Under the pieces are notes generated by a model that ran no database searches, was not told the origin of the DNA, and was given only the letters and a program-made list of their open reading frames with translations. DNA of 64,000 nucleotides from Lachnoanaerobaculum sanguinis (GTDB lineage: Bacteria > Bacillota > Clostridia > Lachnospirales > Lachnospiraceae). Positions 1-9,138 of the stretch are shown piece after piece. Position 1 is the first letter of the stretch; every line of letters starts with the position of its first letter. The translations under genes and the position numbers were made by a program. The stretch lies in the NCBI RefSeq assembly GCF_033242365.1, contig NZ_BTHK01000010.1, forward strand, positions 56,054-120,053. The letters are read 5' to 3'.

Positions 1-315
1 AAGTTTAAGAACAAGGCTTCCAAAGAAGATCTCATAAAGAAACTTGTAGAGTACAAGGGAGAGCCTCAGGAACTTAACCTTCCTTCAGCACCGAAGCAGT
101 TTATACAGTATCTTACAGAAGATAACAGACCACAGGTAAATCTTGATGTTGATTTTGAGAACGGTATGGGTGTTTCAGTGGGTAGACTTAGAGAAGATTC
201 AATGTATGACTATAAGTTTATCGGACTTTCACATAATACTTTAAGAGGTGCTGCAGGCGGTGCACTTCTTTGTGCGGAGTACCTTACAGCAAAGAATTTT
301 ATAACAGCAAAATAA
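1..315 (+). CDS. asd: Aspartate-semialdehyde dehydrogenase, C-terminal part
   Basis: This is the last 104 codons of a gene cut by the window edge, read in frame from base 1 to TAA at 313-315. The fragment has the C-terminal features of aspartate-semialdehyde dehydrogenase: the NLPSAP segment, the GRLRED stretch that contributes to substrate binding in the family, and the closing GAAGGALLCAEYL. The enzyme makes aspartate semialdehyde from aspartyl phosphate for lysine, threonine, methionine and cell-wall diaminopimelate synthesis. The catalytic cysteine and the NADP-binding half lie outside the window. A strong terminator follows directly, so this gene ends its transcript. Identification rests on recognition of the C-terminal family sequence. 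Confidence 0.88.
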   Translation, partial: KFKNKASKEDLIKKLVEYKGEPQELNLPSAPKQFIQYLTEDNRPQVNLDVDFENGMGVSVGRLREDSMYDYKFIGLSHNTLRGAAGGALLCAEYLTAKNFITAK

Positions 316-324
316 TTATTAATG

Positions 325-351
325 AGGCATTTGCATTGCAGATGCCTTTTT
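325..351 (+). terminator. Rho-independent terminator of asd
   Basis: An 11-nt arm at 325-335 pairs with 337-347 (about 10 pairs, one G-T) around a tiny loop and runs into a T tract at 347-351. It lies ten bases after the asd stop. Confidence 0.85.
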
Positions 352-404
352 AAATTTCATATATTGAAGCAATTATCATGCTATGGTAATATTTACACTA
401 AGTC

Positions 405-433
405 TTGCAAGGGAATGGAAAAATTTGTATAAT
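405..433 (+). promoter_or_regulatory. Sigma-A promoter for galM-topB operon
   Basis: TTGCAA at 405-410 and a perfect TATAAT at 428-433 are separated by 17 bases. Transcription would start near 440, giving a leader of about 55 nt before galM. Confidence 0.7.
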
Positions 434-443
434 ATAGTATAAT

Positions 444-473
444 AGCTGTCACGTAGAGCTGTGATGGCTTTTT
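444..473 (+). terminator. Hairpin with T tract in the galM leader
   Basis: Arms 444-452 and 461-469 pair over nine bases (two G-T) with an 8-nt loop and are followed by five T (469-473). The structure lies after the promoter and before galM, so it would be a leader terminator or attenuator. The alternative is a secondary terminator for readthrough from asd. No ligand-binding leader fold was recognised. Confidence 0.35.
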
Positions 474-494
474 CTTTGTAAAGTGAGGAAAAAC

Positions 495-1559
495 ATGGGT
501 ATTAAGACAACTGAATTTGGGAAAACAAAAGACGGTAAGATTGTAAATCTATATACTCTGACAAATAAAAACGGAGTAAGCGCATCTTTTACCGATCTTG
601 GAGGTACTTGGGTAAGTATGATGGTACCTGATAAAGACGGAAAGTTTGAAGATGTATGCCTTGGATATGATACTGTGGACGGATATGAGAATAATATTCC
701 GCATTTCGGTTCTATTATAGGCAGATATGCGAATCGTATACCGGAAGGAAAGTTTACAATTGACGGCAAGGAATTTCAACTTGCTCTGAATAACGGAAAC
801 AATGCACTGCACTCGGGACCTGACTATTGGCATGACAGAATCTGGGAAGTGGGTACATTTGAAGACGAAGACAGAGATATGATAACATTTATGCTTATAA
901 GTCCTGACGGCGATCAGGGTTTTGGCGGAGAAGCAAGGATAAATGTAAGTTATGTCTTGTCTGATGATAATGCACTTACAATAGGATACAGCTTTGTTTG
1001 TGATAAAAAAACGGCTGTAAATTTAACAAATCATGCATATTTTAATCTTGCCGGACAGGACAGTAAGAATATATATGATCAGGAGGTTATGATTTTAGCA
1101 GACAGCTTCCTGCCATGTGATGAAAACTCCGTACCTACAGGTGAGATAAGAAAAGTTGAAAATACAGCAATGGACTTTAGACAATACAAAAAGATCGGTA
1201 AGGAAATCGACTCCGATTATGAATCTGTAGTGCAGGGTAACGGATATGATCATAACTGGGTAATCAGAGATTATGACGGTAATCTCAGACTTGCCGCAAA
1301 GGCAAAAGATGAAAACAGTAAAAGAGTTATGGAAGTTTATACCGATTTACCGGGTGTACAGTTTTATACAGGTAATTATCTGACAGAAGAAATAGTCGGA
1401 AAAAGAGGTGTAACATATCCGAAGAGAAGCGGATATTGTTTTGAAACACAATTTTTCCCTAATGCGATAAATATGCCGGAGTTTATACAGCCGGTAGTAT
1501 ATGAACTTGAAGAGTTTATCAGTGAAACTGTATATAAGTTCAGTGTAGAAAGAGATTAA
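495..1559 (+). CDS. galM: Aldose 1-epimerase (mutarotase)
   Basis: This 354-residue protein interconverts alpha and beta anomers of aldohexoses such as galactose in the cytoplasm. Family marks are the N-terminal GTKDG-like strand, the GRYANRI segment, the histidine-containing NNALHSG motif, and the NHAYFNLAG motif with the catalytic histidine. The C-terminal FETQFFPNAIN segment is also typical. The longest frame opens at a GTG at 483, but that GTG is part of the GTGAGG Shine-Dalgarno. The ATG at 495, six bases after it, is the better start. The TAA stop overlaps the topB ATG by one base, so the two are probably translationally coupled. The pairing with a topoisomerase looks like chance operon sharing. 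Confidence 0.9.
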   Translation: MGIKTTEFGKTKDGKIVNLYTLTNKNGVSASFTDLGGTWVSMMVPDKDGKFEDVCLGYDTVDGYENNIPHFGSIIGRYANRIPEGKFTIDGKEFQLALNNGNNALHSGPDYWHDRIWEVGTFEDEDRDMITFMLISPDGDQGFGGEARINVSYVLSDDNALTIGYSFVCDKKTAVNLTNHAYFNLAGQDSKNIYDQEVMILADSFLPCDENSVPTGEIRKVENTAMDFRQYKKIGKEIDSDYESVVQGNGYDHNWVIRDYDGNLRLAAKAKDENSKRVMEVYTDLPGVQFYTGNYLTEEIVGKRGVTYPKRSGYCFETQFFPNAINMPEFIQPVVYELEEFISETVYKFSVERD

Positions 1560-3553
1560 TGAAGAAACTTTTTATAGCGGAAAAGCCAAGTGTAGCGACC
1601 GAGTTTGCAAAGGCTCTGAAAGTACCTACAGGAAGAAAAAACGGATATCTGGAAGGCGATGATATTATAGTTACTTGGTGTGTGGGACATCTTGTAACTA
1701 TGAGCTACCCTGAAAAGTATGATGAGAGGCTGAAAAGATGGTCACTTGATACTTTGCCTTTTTTACCTAAAGAGTTTAAATATGAGATAATTGACGGTGT
1801 AAAAAATCAGTTTACCATAGTTTCGAATCTTTTAAACAGAGAAGATGTTGATACGATATATATTTGTACCGACTCGGGAAGAGAAGGAGAATATATATAC
1901 AGACTTGTAGATATGATGGCGAATGTGCAGGGAAAGCAAAGAAAAAGGGTGTGGATAGATTCTCAAACCGAAGATGAGATACTAAGAGGTATAAGAGAAG
2001 CAAAAGATTGGTCTGAGTATGATAATCTTTCCGCAGCCGCCTTTCTTCGTGCAAAAGAAGATTATCTTATGGGAATCAACTTCTCCAGAATCCTAACCTT
2101 AAAATACAGCAGAAATGTTGCAAGTTTTTTAAAGCTTGACAGAGCGGTACTCAGTGTTGGAAGAGTAATGACCTGTGTTGTGGGAATGGTGGTAAACAGA
2201 GAAAGAGAAATAAGAAACTTTGTAAAGACTCCATTCTTTAAAGTTTTGGGTAAATTTGAAAATCAGGGAATGAGTATAGATGGAGAGTGGAAGGTAAATG
2301 AGAAGTCAAAATACTTTAATTCTCCTATGCTTTACAAGGATAACGGTTTCAGAGAAAAGATATATGCAGAAGAACTTATATCACATATAGAAAAAATTGC
2401 CGATGAAAACAATAGGGAAGCAGTTGTACTTTCAAATGAGAAAAAGAAAGAAACAAAAAATCCTCCTTTACTTTTCAATCTGGCAGAGATACAAAATGAA
2501 TGTTCAAAGAGATTTAAAATAAGTCCTGATGAAACATTAAAAATAATTCAGGAATTGTATGAAAAAAAGCTTGTTACTTATCCTAGAACGGATGCGAGAG
2601 TGCTTTCCGGCGCCGTAGCAAAGGAAATAGACAAGAATATAAAGGGACTTTGTAAGTTTTCGGCACTTGCGGATTTTGCAAATAATATTCTTGAAAAGGG
2701 TACATATAAAAATATTTCAAAAACAAAGTATGTTAATGATAGTCAAATCACCGACCATTATGCTATAATACCTACCGGGTTTGGAAATATGAATTCACTG
2801 AGTAAATTGTCATTGTCTGTATATGAACTCATATGCAGAAGATTTCTTAGTATATTTTATCCTCCGGCAATATATCAAAAGTTTGCTATACGCTTCGGTA
2901 TAGGAGATGAGATATTTGTTGCAAATACGAAAGTATGTGTTGAAAGAGGATTTTTAAATATATTAAGCCCTGTAAAAACAGAGGGTGAAGATGACGAAAC
3001 CGGTGACGATCAAAATCCGGAGTATATAAAGATGATTTCATCACTTAGAAAGGGTTCAAAGCTTACACTTAACTCTTTGAGTATTAAAGAGGGTGAGACG
3101 GTACCTCCAAAGAGATATTCGTCAGGCTCTATTATACTTGCAATGGAGAATGCAGGACAGCTTATAGAGGATGAGGAACTTAGAAGTCAAATAAAGGGAA
3201 GCGGTATAGGTACTTCCGCTACAAGGGCTGATATTTTGAAAAAATTATTTTCGATAAAATATCTGGCTTTAAATAAAAAGACTCAAATAATTACCCCTAC
3301 ACTTTTTGGTGAAATTGTATATGAAGTAGTAAATTGTTCTATTTCACAACTTTTAAATCCGGAGCTGACTGCCAGCTGGGAAAAGGGACTTACGATGGTA
3401 TCAAACGGTGATATTACATCTGAAGAATATATGACAAAACTTGAAAGATTTGTAGGTATTCGATGTCTTAATGTGAAGCAACTTAATAACCAATATAGTT
3501 TAAATGCCGTATTTGAAGAGGTTTCAAAAGAATATAAGGGCATGAAAGGATAG
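1559..3553 (+). CDS. topB: DNA topoisomerase III (type IA)
   Basis: This 664-residue type IA topoisomerase breaks and rejoins one strand to decatenate or relax DNA. The N-terminus is a TOPRIM domain (FIAEKPSVA, then the acidic DSGREGEYIYR segment near residue 105). The central region carries the active-site tyrosine in VTYPRTDARVLS near residue 341. A late GSGIGTSATRADIL motif is typical of TopB. Length fits TopB without the extra C-terminal zinc fingers of TopA. The gene starts inside the galM stop (TAATG) and is followed after three bases by the next gene, so it sits mid-operon. A plasmid-type TopB is possible, but nothing around it suggests a mobile element. Confidence 0.93.
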   Translation: MKKLFIAEKPSVATEFAKALKVPTGRKNGYLEGDDIIVTWCVGHLVTMSYPEKYDERLKRWSLDTLPFLPKEFKYEIIDGVKNQFTIVSNLLNREDVDTIYICTDSGREGEYIYRLVDMMANVQGKQRKRVWIDSQTEDEILRGIREAKDWSEYDNLSAAAFLRAKEDYLMGINFSRILTLKYSRNVASFLKLDRAVLSVGRVMTCVVGMVVNREREIRNFVKTPFFKVLGKFENQGMSIDGEWKVNEKSKYFNSPMLYKDNGFREKIYAEELISHIEKIADENNREAVVLSNEKKKETKNPPLLFNLAEIQNECSKRFKISPDETLKIIQELYEKKLVTYPRTDARVLSGAVAKEIDKNIKGLCKFSALADFANNILEKGTYKNISKTKYVNDSQITDHYAIIPTGFGNMNSLSKLSLSVYELICRRFLSIFYPPAIYQKFAIRFGIGDEIFVANTKVCVERGFLNILSPVKTEGEDDETGDDQNPEYIKMISSLRKGSKLTLNSLSIKEGETVPPKRYSSGSIILAMENAGQLIEDEELRSQIKGSGIGTSATRADILKKLFSIKYLALNKKTQIITPTLFGEIVYEVVNCSISQLLNPELTASWEKGLTMVSNGDITSEEYMTKLERFVGIRCLNVKQLNNQYSLNAVFEEVSKEYKGMKG

Positions 3554-3556
3554 AAA

Positions 3557-4255
3557 ATGAAAAAAATCGATGTAAAAACAAAAAAACTTTTTGATTTGGA
3601 AGAAACTATAGCAAAGTCTCTCTTCGAAAAATACACATATCCTTGGGAAGTATTTAAGGAACTTGGAAGTTTTATAGAAGAAATCGGTGCTACATTACCT
3701 GATACGGAGTATTTAAAAATCGGAAAGAATATCTGGGTTCATCGTTCGGTAAAGATAATGCCTACAATTGCGCTTGCAGGTCCGCTTATTATCGGAAAAG
3801 ATGCAAGTATTCGTTCATGTGCATTCTTCAGAGGTAATGTAATTATAGGTGAAGGTGCAGTGGCAGGAAACTCTTGTGAGTTTAAGAATGCTATACTTTT
3901 TAACAAGGCACAGGTACCTCATTTCAGCTATGTTGGAGATTCTATCATCGGTTATAAGGCGCATCTCGGCGCTTCCGCAATTACATCAAATCTTAAGAGT
4001 GATAAGTCCGATGTTGTACTTCATTTGGAGGATGCGGAGCTTGAGACAGGACTCAGAAAGCTTGGAGCTATAGTAGGTGATGAAGCTGAAGTAGGTTGCG
4101 GATCGATTTTGAATCCCGGAACCGTTATAGGAAAGAACACTACAATATATCCGCTTTCAAGTGTAAGAGGTTGTATCGGCAAGTCATCTATTTATAAGAG
4201 TGCTGACGATATTGTAACAAAGGCAAAGAAAAAGCCGGCAGCTGCAAAATTATAA
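3557..4255 (+). CDS. Hexapeptide-repeat (left-handed beta-helix) protein, GlmU/LpxD-like
   Basis: The 232-residue protein has an N-terminal helical region (1-50) and then hexapeptide turns such as LIIGKDASI, VIIGEGAVAG, GDSIIGYKAHLG and GTVIGKNTTIYP that form a left-handed parallel beta-helix. Such domains are found in acyl- and acetyltransferases. There is no nucleotidyltransferase domain, so it is not a full GlmU. In related bacteria similar proteins are often labelled UDP-N-acetylglucosamine pyrophosphorylase-like, but the substrate cannot be told from sequence. It follows topB by three bases and ends the operon at a strong terminator. The tail is Lys/Ala-rich. Confidence 0.7.
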   Translation: MKKIDVKTKKLFDLEETIAKSLFEKYTYPWEVFKELGSFIEEIGATLPDTEYLKIGKNIWVHRSVKIMPTIALAGPLIIGKDASIRSCAFFRGNVIIGEGAVAGNSCEFKNAILFNKAQVPHFSYVGDSIIGYKAHLGASAITSNLKSDKSDVVLHLEDAELETGLRKLGAIVGDEAEVGCGSILNPGTVIGKNTTIYPLSSVRGCIGKSSIYKSADDIVTKAKKKPAAAKL

Positions 4256-4260
4256 AATTT

Positions 4261-4291
4261 ATGCGTATGGGTTTTCCCATACGCATTTTTT
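4261..4291. terminator. Terminator between convergent genes
   Basis: A perfect 11-bp stem (4261-4271 with 4276-4286) around a TTTT loop is followed by a T run to 4291 on the plus strand. A short A-rich flank on the other side might give weaker termination of the opposing PHP gene. Confidence 0.88.
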
Positions 4292-4293
4292 AT

Positions 4294-5172
4294 CTAGTCG
4301 GATTTGGTTTTTAATATATTCTCTAAAAGTTCAAACGGAATCTTTAAATCACCGTATCCTTTACCTATTTCAAGTCCCGGCTTGTTTCCTCCGTGAAAAT
4401 CGCTGCCTCCTGTAGGAAAAAGCTTGTATTTATCCGCCAATAAACGGAGGTTTTCAATATCTGAAGCCGAGTGAGTGGAATGATATACCTCTATACCGTT
4501 TAATCCGAGTTCAATCAAATGTGATATAAGAGCATTCAAGTCATCATCAGAAAATTTATATTGAAAAGGATGTGCAAGTGAAATAAAGAAATTATGTTTC
4601 TTTAAAAACTCCATGCATCTTATTGTTGTGATATTCTTAACCGGTATATATTTACCGCCATATTCAAGATACTTATCAAAAGCCTCAGCCTTATTTTTTA
4701 CAAGACCAAGCTTTATAAGAGCATTTGCAAAATGTGCTCTTGTTATCTGGGCATTCGGATTTGAGTTGTTCAAATCATTTTCGGAAATTATTATTCCGTC
4801 ATTTTTAAATCTCCTGATTATTTCAGCGTTTCTTTCAGCCCTTTCTTTTGCAAAAAAACTCAAATCCTCAAATATTTCTTTTGGAATATTCAGTTCTCTC
4901 TTAGAAATTGAAGAAGGCAGCAGATAACCCAGAATATGTATTTCTTTATCTTTATATACACAGCTCATTTCAACTCCGGCTATTACGGATAAATCAAGTT
5001 CCAATCCTTTTTTAAAACATTCTTCCACACCTGCCATAGTGTCATGGTCCGTAAGTGCAATAAGGCTAAGAGAAGCTTTCTTTGCCGATATGGCAACCTC
5101 TGCGGGAGAGCATGTACCGTCTGAAGCGGTAGAATGTGTATGAAGGTCTATATATTTAAAATTTTCTTTCAT
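4294..5172 (-). CDS. PHP-domain phosphoesterase (TrpH / nucleoside bisphosphatase family)
   Basis: The 292-residue protein begins with the metal-binding DLHTHSTASDG motif and continues with ALTDHDTM, GVEMSC, a late SLAHPF and GGSDFHG. This is the full set of PHP-domain metal ligands. Relatives in the TrpH/YciV branch hydrolyse 3',5'-nucleoside bisphosphates or trim RNA 5' ends. The exact substrate here is inferred only at that level. The start ATG follows an AAGGTG Shine-Dalgarno read on the minus strand. The gene is monocistronic, converges on the hexapeptide gene and is divergent from the VanW gene. The plain domain layout has no polymerase part, so it is not DnaE or PolX. Confidence 0.85.
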   Translation of the reverse strand: MKENFKYIDLHTHSTASDGTCSPAEVAISAKKASLSLIALTDHDTMAGVEECFKKGLELDLSVIAGVEMSCVYKDKEIHILGYLLPSSISKRELNIPKEIFEDLSFFAKERAERNAEIIRRFKNDGIIISENDLNNSNPNAQITRAHFANALIKLGLVKNKAEAFDKYLEYGGKYIPVKNITTIRCMEFLKKHNFFISLAHPFQYKFSDDDLNALISHLIELGLNGIEVYHSTHSASDIENLRLLADKYKLFPTGGSDFHGGNKPGLEIGKGYGDLKIPFELLENILKTKSD

Positions 5173-5272
5173 AAATCACCTTAAAAAAATACTTTTTACA
5201 TATATTAAATATTTCCATTAATAAGTCTAGCACAATAAATTTTGTAAAGCAAATATTGATAAGTGATTTTAA

Positions 5273-5301
5273 TTGTTTTAAAATCATATTATTGGTATAA
5301 T
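5273..5301 (+). promoter_or_regulatory. Promoter for the VanW-fbp-acyltransferase operon
   Basis: TTGTTT at 5273-5278 and TATAAT at 5296-5301 have 17-base spacing, and TGG before the -10 makes it an extended -10. The rest of 5173-5374, between the divergent genes, is AT-rich. No clear leftward promoter was settled on there. Confidence 0.65.
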
Positions 5302-5374
5302 TTAATCCCAAGGTATGTTTTTATCAAAAAATAGCATAAGGGCATTTTATTAATAGATCTTATAAGGAATTGAA

Positions 5375-7213
5375 ATGTTAAATAGACAAAACAGCAGTAA
5401 AAAAACAGGCTCGGAGAGAGTAAGAGAAGCAAGAAAGAGATCGCAAAAAAGGGGCTTTACGGCAGATATAAATATGAGAGCTGTAGCTGTTCTTGTTGCG
5501 GCATTTATTATACTGGTATTGATTGCCATATCGGGATTACAAAAAGTCGGAAAGTTTTTGAAGTCATCAAAAGTTGACGGTACTGAGGTGACTACTGAAA
5601 TTGCAGATGAAAAATTAAAAAAACAGATAACTATTGATGAGATAGATATTACCGGAATGAAAATGTCGGAGGCAAAAGCGGCAATAGACAAAGTATATCC
5701 GTGGAAATTAACTTTACATATCGGTGATGATTTAAGTGACAGTATGGTACTTGACAATGTTTTGGATACAAAGGTAACAAAACTTTTAAATGAGATATAT
5801 ACAGATGTTGACAATGCAGCATCACATTATGAGATAAACTTTGATGATGCCGACATAGATTCAATGGTGGAAAAAGCAAAGGAAAAATGGAATATAAACC
5901 CTGTAAACGGATCTATATCAGGATTTAACAAGGAAACAAAGAGTTTTACATATGCTGATGAAAGTGACGGGTATCTTATTGATGAAGGCAGACTTAAGTC
6001 GGATCTTAAGTCATATGTGAGTCGTAAGAATTTTGAGGCTGATATTTCCGTTGTAAGAAATGAAGTAAAAGCCGGTATTTCGGCTGCAAAAGCAAAAGAG
6101 ATGTACAAGGTAATAGGTACATTTACTACAAAGACTACAGATAATAAGGACAGAAATACAAATATTTCACTTGCATCCGAAGCGCTTGACGGACTTATAA
6201 TAAAGCCGGGAGAGGAATTTTCTTTCAACAACACTACAGGTAACAGGACGCTTGAGAGAGGATATAAGCCTGCAGGAGCCTATGTAAACGGTGTTTTATC
6301 TGAAGAGCCGGGTGGCGGTGTATGTCAGGTTTCATCAACTCTTTACAATGCGGTTATTTTCTCAGGCTTAAAGACAACCGAGAGGCATGCACATTCATTT
6401 GAGCCAAGTTATGTAACTCCAGGTGAAGATGCTATGGTAAGCTATGACGGATATGCAGGTCCGGATATGAAATTTATAAATACATCCGACACCGCTATTG
6501 CGATTCGAGCGGTGCTTACCGGACAGACACTTACATGTTCAATTATAGGAATTCCTATTTTGGAAGAAGGTGTTACCGTTGAAATGTCGTCAAAGAAGAT
6601 ATCGGATTTAAATCCTCCGGTTCCTGAGTATATTGAAGATAAGAGTTTGAAAAAGGGAAAGCAGGTAGTTGTAACCGAGGCTAAAAAGGGCTCAAGATGG
6701 GCAACTACATATATTGTAAAAAAAGACGGTGTGTTGGTAAAGGAAGAGCCTTTCCACAATTCAACATATAAGGGAAAACCTGCCAAAATAAAGGTGAACT
6801 CCGAGAGTGAGGAAACCACCGCTTCAAAGAGTAATGAAAGCAGCGTATCAAGTACTGAAAGTACGTCAAGTGCTCATGTAAGTCAAAGTGCAAGCGCAGC
6901 TACAACTCAGGCTGAAAGCACCGGGGAAAAGACTGCAGAGAGTACAACAAAGAAAAAAGATTCAGGAAGTAGTGAAAGCACCGTAGAAAAGTTAAGTACC
7001 GAAGAAAAGGCTACTAAGGCAAAGGAAACCAAGGAGAGTGCTAAGCCTGCGGAGACTTCGGCTAAGCCTAAAGAAAGCACCAAAGCGAAGGAAAGTACCA
7101 AAGCAAAAGAAAGTACAAAGGCGAAGGAAACCACGGCTGAACCTACTGTTGAGAAGCTGACCACAACTGAGGCTGCAAAAACTGAAGAGACTGTGGAGAA
7201 ACTGGAGAATTAA
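5375..7213 (+). CDS. VanW family envelope protein with YoaR-like and G5 domains
   Basis: This 612-residue protein is anchored by one N-terminal membrane helix (about 31-51) after a basic cytoplasmic segment. YoaR-like putative peptidoglycan-binding sequence follows (about 75-225). A VanW domain (about 240-395) holds LASEALDGLIIKPGEEFSFN, GGGVCQVSSTLYNA and ERHAHS. A G5-like segment (about 405-475) comes next, and the rest is a Ser/Thr/Lys/Glu-rich tail with hexapeptide repeats. VanW proteins occur in vancomycin-resistance clusters, but their biochemical role is unsettled. Here no van genes are present, and a cell-wall role is inferred from domains only. The gene has its own promoter and leads into fbp 20 bases later. 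Confidence 0.85.
   Translation: MLNRQNSSKKTGSERVREARKRSQKRGFTADINMRAVAVLVAAFIILVLIAISGLQKVGKFLKSSKVDGTEVTTEIADEKLKKQITIDEIDITGMKMSEAKAAIDKVYPWKLTLHIGDDLSDSMVLDNVLDTKVTKLLNEIYTDVDNAASHYEINFDDADIDSMVEKAKEKWNINPVNGSISGFNKETKSFTYADESDGYLIDEGRLKSDLKSYVSRKNFEADISVVRNEVKAGISAAKAKEMYKVIGTFTTKTTDNKDRNTNISLASEALDGLIIKPGEEFSFNNTTGNRTLERGYKPAGAYVNGVLSEEPGGGVCQVSSTLYNAVIFSGLKTTERHAHSFEPSYVTPGEDAMVSYDGYAGPDMKFINTSDTAIAIRAVLTGQTLTCSIIGIPILEEGVTVEMSSKKISDLNPPVPEYIEDKSLKKGKQVVVTEAKKGSRWATTYIVKKDGVLVKEEPFHNSTYKGKPAKIKVNSESEETTASKSNESSVSSTESTSSAHVSQSASAATTQAESTGEKTAESTTKKKDSGSSESTVEKLSTEEKATKAKETKESAKPAETSAKPKESTKAKESTKAKESTKAKETTAEPTVEKLTTTEAAKTEETVEKLEN
7070..7135 (+). repeat. Tandem 18-bp coding repeat in the VanW tail
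   Basis: Three and a half 18-bp units encode KESTKA repeated in tandem (7070-7087, 7088-7105, 7106-7123, then a partial copy). Synonymous differences between units show selection or age at the protein level. It is a wall-spanning low-complexity linker, not a CRISPR repeat. Confidence 0.8.
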
Positions 7214-7233
7214 TATAATACGGGGGATAATTT

Positions 7234-9111
7234 ATGAATAGGGACAAGGAAAATGTAAAGTATTTAAAACTTCTGAAACAAAATTATTCGTCAAGTCAGG
7301 CAGTAATAAGAGAGATTATAAATCTGTCTGCAATAACAAATCTGCCTAAGGGTACAGAGTTCTTTTTAAGTGATATACATGGCGAATATGAAGCTTTTTT
7401 ACATATAATGAACAATTGCTCCGGAGTAATAAAAGAAAAAGTCGATATTATATTCGGAGAAACATTGTCCGAGTTTGACAGGCAGGAGCTGTGTACTCTC
7501 ATATATTATCCAAGAGAGAAAATGACTATGCTTGCAGAAATTGACAGGATAGATAATGACTGGTATTCGATGACACTGAATTATCTTATAATGCTTGCAA
7601 AGTTATTATCATCCAAATATACAAGATCAAAAGTCAGAAAGGCTTTGCCTGAAGATTATGCATATATCATTGATGAGCTTTTACATGCACAAAAGAATGA
7701 AGACACAAATAAAGTAAGCTATCACAGACATATATTACAGACCATTATAGATCTTGATGATGCCGATGAATTTATAATTGCACTTTCTGCACTTATAAAA
7801 AGGCTTGCGGTCGATCATCTTCATATAGTAGGTGATATTTTTGACAGAGGCGGCAATGCGGACAAAATAATAGACTTACTTATGAATTATCATTCTCTTG
7901 ATATTGAGTGGGGAAATCATGATATTCTTTGGATGGGAGCCGCATGTGGAAATGATGCATGTATTTGTAATGTTATCAGAAACAACTTAAAGTATGGAAA
8001 TGTAGAAATTCTTGAGAACGCTTACGGTATCAGCTTAAGACAACTTATGCTTTTCGGAATGTCAAAGTACGGTATTGACGACGGAATACAGGCTGCGCTT
8101 GCCGCAATAAAAGTGATACTCTTTAAGTTGGAAGGTCAGCTTATAAAAAGGCATCCTGAATACGGTATGGATGACAGACTGCTTTTAGAGCATATAGATC
8201 TTGATGAAGGATATGTGACTGTTGACGGAGTGAAGACAAAACTGAAAACGAATATATTCCCGACATTAAATAGGGAAAATCCTTATGAACTTACTGCCGA
8301 GGAAAATGAAATCATGCTGAAGCTGCATAGAAGTTTTGTATCAGGTCAGAGATTAAATAAACATATAAAGTTTTTATATGATAAAGGCGGTATGTACAAT
8401 GTTTACAACAGGAATCTTATATACCACGGTTGTGTTCCTGTGGATGAAAACGGAATATTCGATATGCTTTGTATAAACGGAAAATGCTATCATGGAAAAG
8501 CCTTGTTTGATATATGTGATGAAAAAGCCAGGGCGGCCTATACAGATAATCCGAGTCAGGATGACATTGATTTTATGTGGTTTTTATGGGGTGGTGAAAA
8601 GTCGCCATTATGCGGTAGAAAAATAAAGACTTTTGAGCGTGATTATATTGAAGATAAGAGCTTTTGGAAGGAAAAATCAAATCCATATTACAGCAAGTAC
8701 TATGATGAAAGCTTTTGTATTCAGATTTTACACGAGTTCGGTCTTTATGATACGCACTCACATATTATAAACGGACATACACCGGTTCATGCGATTGACG
8801 GTGAACATCCTGTACGTGCAAATGAAAGACTGTTTGTAATAGACGGCGGATTTTGCCGCTCTATGAATAAGACTACAGGAATTGCGGGTTACACTTTGAT
8901 ATTTAACTCACATGGTCTGAGACTGAAAGCACATACACCTTTTACATCGGTGGAAGATGTCCTGATAAATAACACCGACATTAAATCGGAATCTGAGATA
9001 GTTGAAAAGGACGTATATCGAATGTTTGTAAAGGATACGGATATAGGCAAAAAGTTGCTTGAAGATATTGCGGATTTGAAAATGCTGTTGGATAATTACA
9101 GAAAATTTTAA
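7234..9111 (+). CDS. fbp: Fructose-1,6-bisphosphatase, class III
   Basis: The 625-residue protein hydrolyses fructose-1,6-bisphosphate to fructose-6-phosphate, the committed step of gluconeogenesis. It belongs to the large Firmicute-type class III enzymes, which carry a calcineurin-like metallophosphatase core. The metal-binding motifs are FLSDIHGEYEAF (near residue 43), HIVGDIFDRGG (near 195), EWGNHD (near 225) and later NGHTPVH. Length is close to the roughly 640-670 usual for the class. The ATG has a GGGGGAT Shine-Dalgarno. It is co-transcribed with the VanW gene upstream and an acyltransferase downstream, a grouping with no obvious pathway logic. Confidence 0.93.
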   Translation: MNRDKENVKYLKLLKQNYSSSQAVIREIINLSAITNLPKGTEFFLSDIHGEYEAFLHIMNNCSGVIKEKVDIIFGETLSEFDRQELCTLIYYPREKMTMLAEIDRIDNDWYSMTLNYLIMLAKLLSSKYTRSKVRKALPEDYAYIIDELLHAQKNEDTNKVSYHRHILQTIIDLDDADEFIIALSALIKRLAVDHLHIVGDIFDRGGNADKIIDLLMNYHSLDIEWGNHDILWMGAACGNDACICNVIRNNLKYGNVEILENAYGISLRQLMLFGMSKYGIDDGIQAALAAIKVILFKLEGQLIKRHPEYGMDDRLLLEHIDLDEGYVTVDGVKTKLKTNIFPTLNRENPYELTAEENEIMLKLHRSFVSGQRLNKHIKFLYDKGGMYNVYNRNLIYHGCVPVDENGIFDMLCINGKCYHGKALFDICDEKARAAYTDNPSQDDIDFMWFLWGGEKSPLCGRKIKTFERDYIEDKSFWKEKSNPYYSKYYDESFCIQILHEFGLYDTHSHIINGHTPVHAIDGEHPVRANERLFVIDGGFCRSMNKTTGIAGYTLIFNSHGLRLKAHTPFTSVEDVLINNTDIKSESEIVEKDVYRMFVKDTDIGKKLLEDIADLKMLLDNYRKF

Positions 9112-9138
9112 ATAAATTTAACGGAAAGATGGTGAGAT

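Noticed and set aside
483..494. GTG start for galM
   Set aside because: The GTG is part of the GTGAGG Shine-Dalgarno serving the ATG at 495.
449..833. Two open frames on the minus strand under galM
   Set aside because: They are antisense to a clear gene, with Ser/Leu/Ile/Val-rich shadow composition and no ribosome site.
7070..7135. Short direct repeats as a possible CRISPR array
   Set aside because: The units are contiguous, in frame and encode a Lys/Ser/Thr linker; there are no spacers.
5375..7213. Vancomycin resistance cluster
   Set aside because: Only a VanW-domain protein is present, with no vanHAX, vanB, vanY or VanRS genes nearby.
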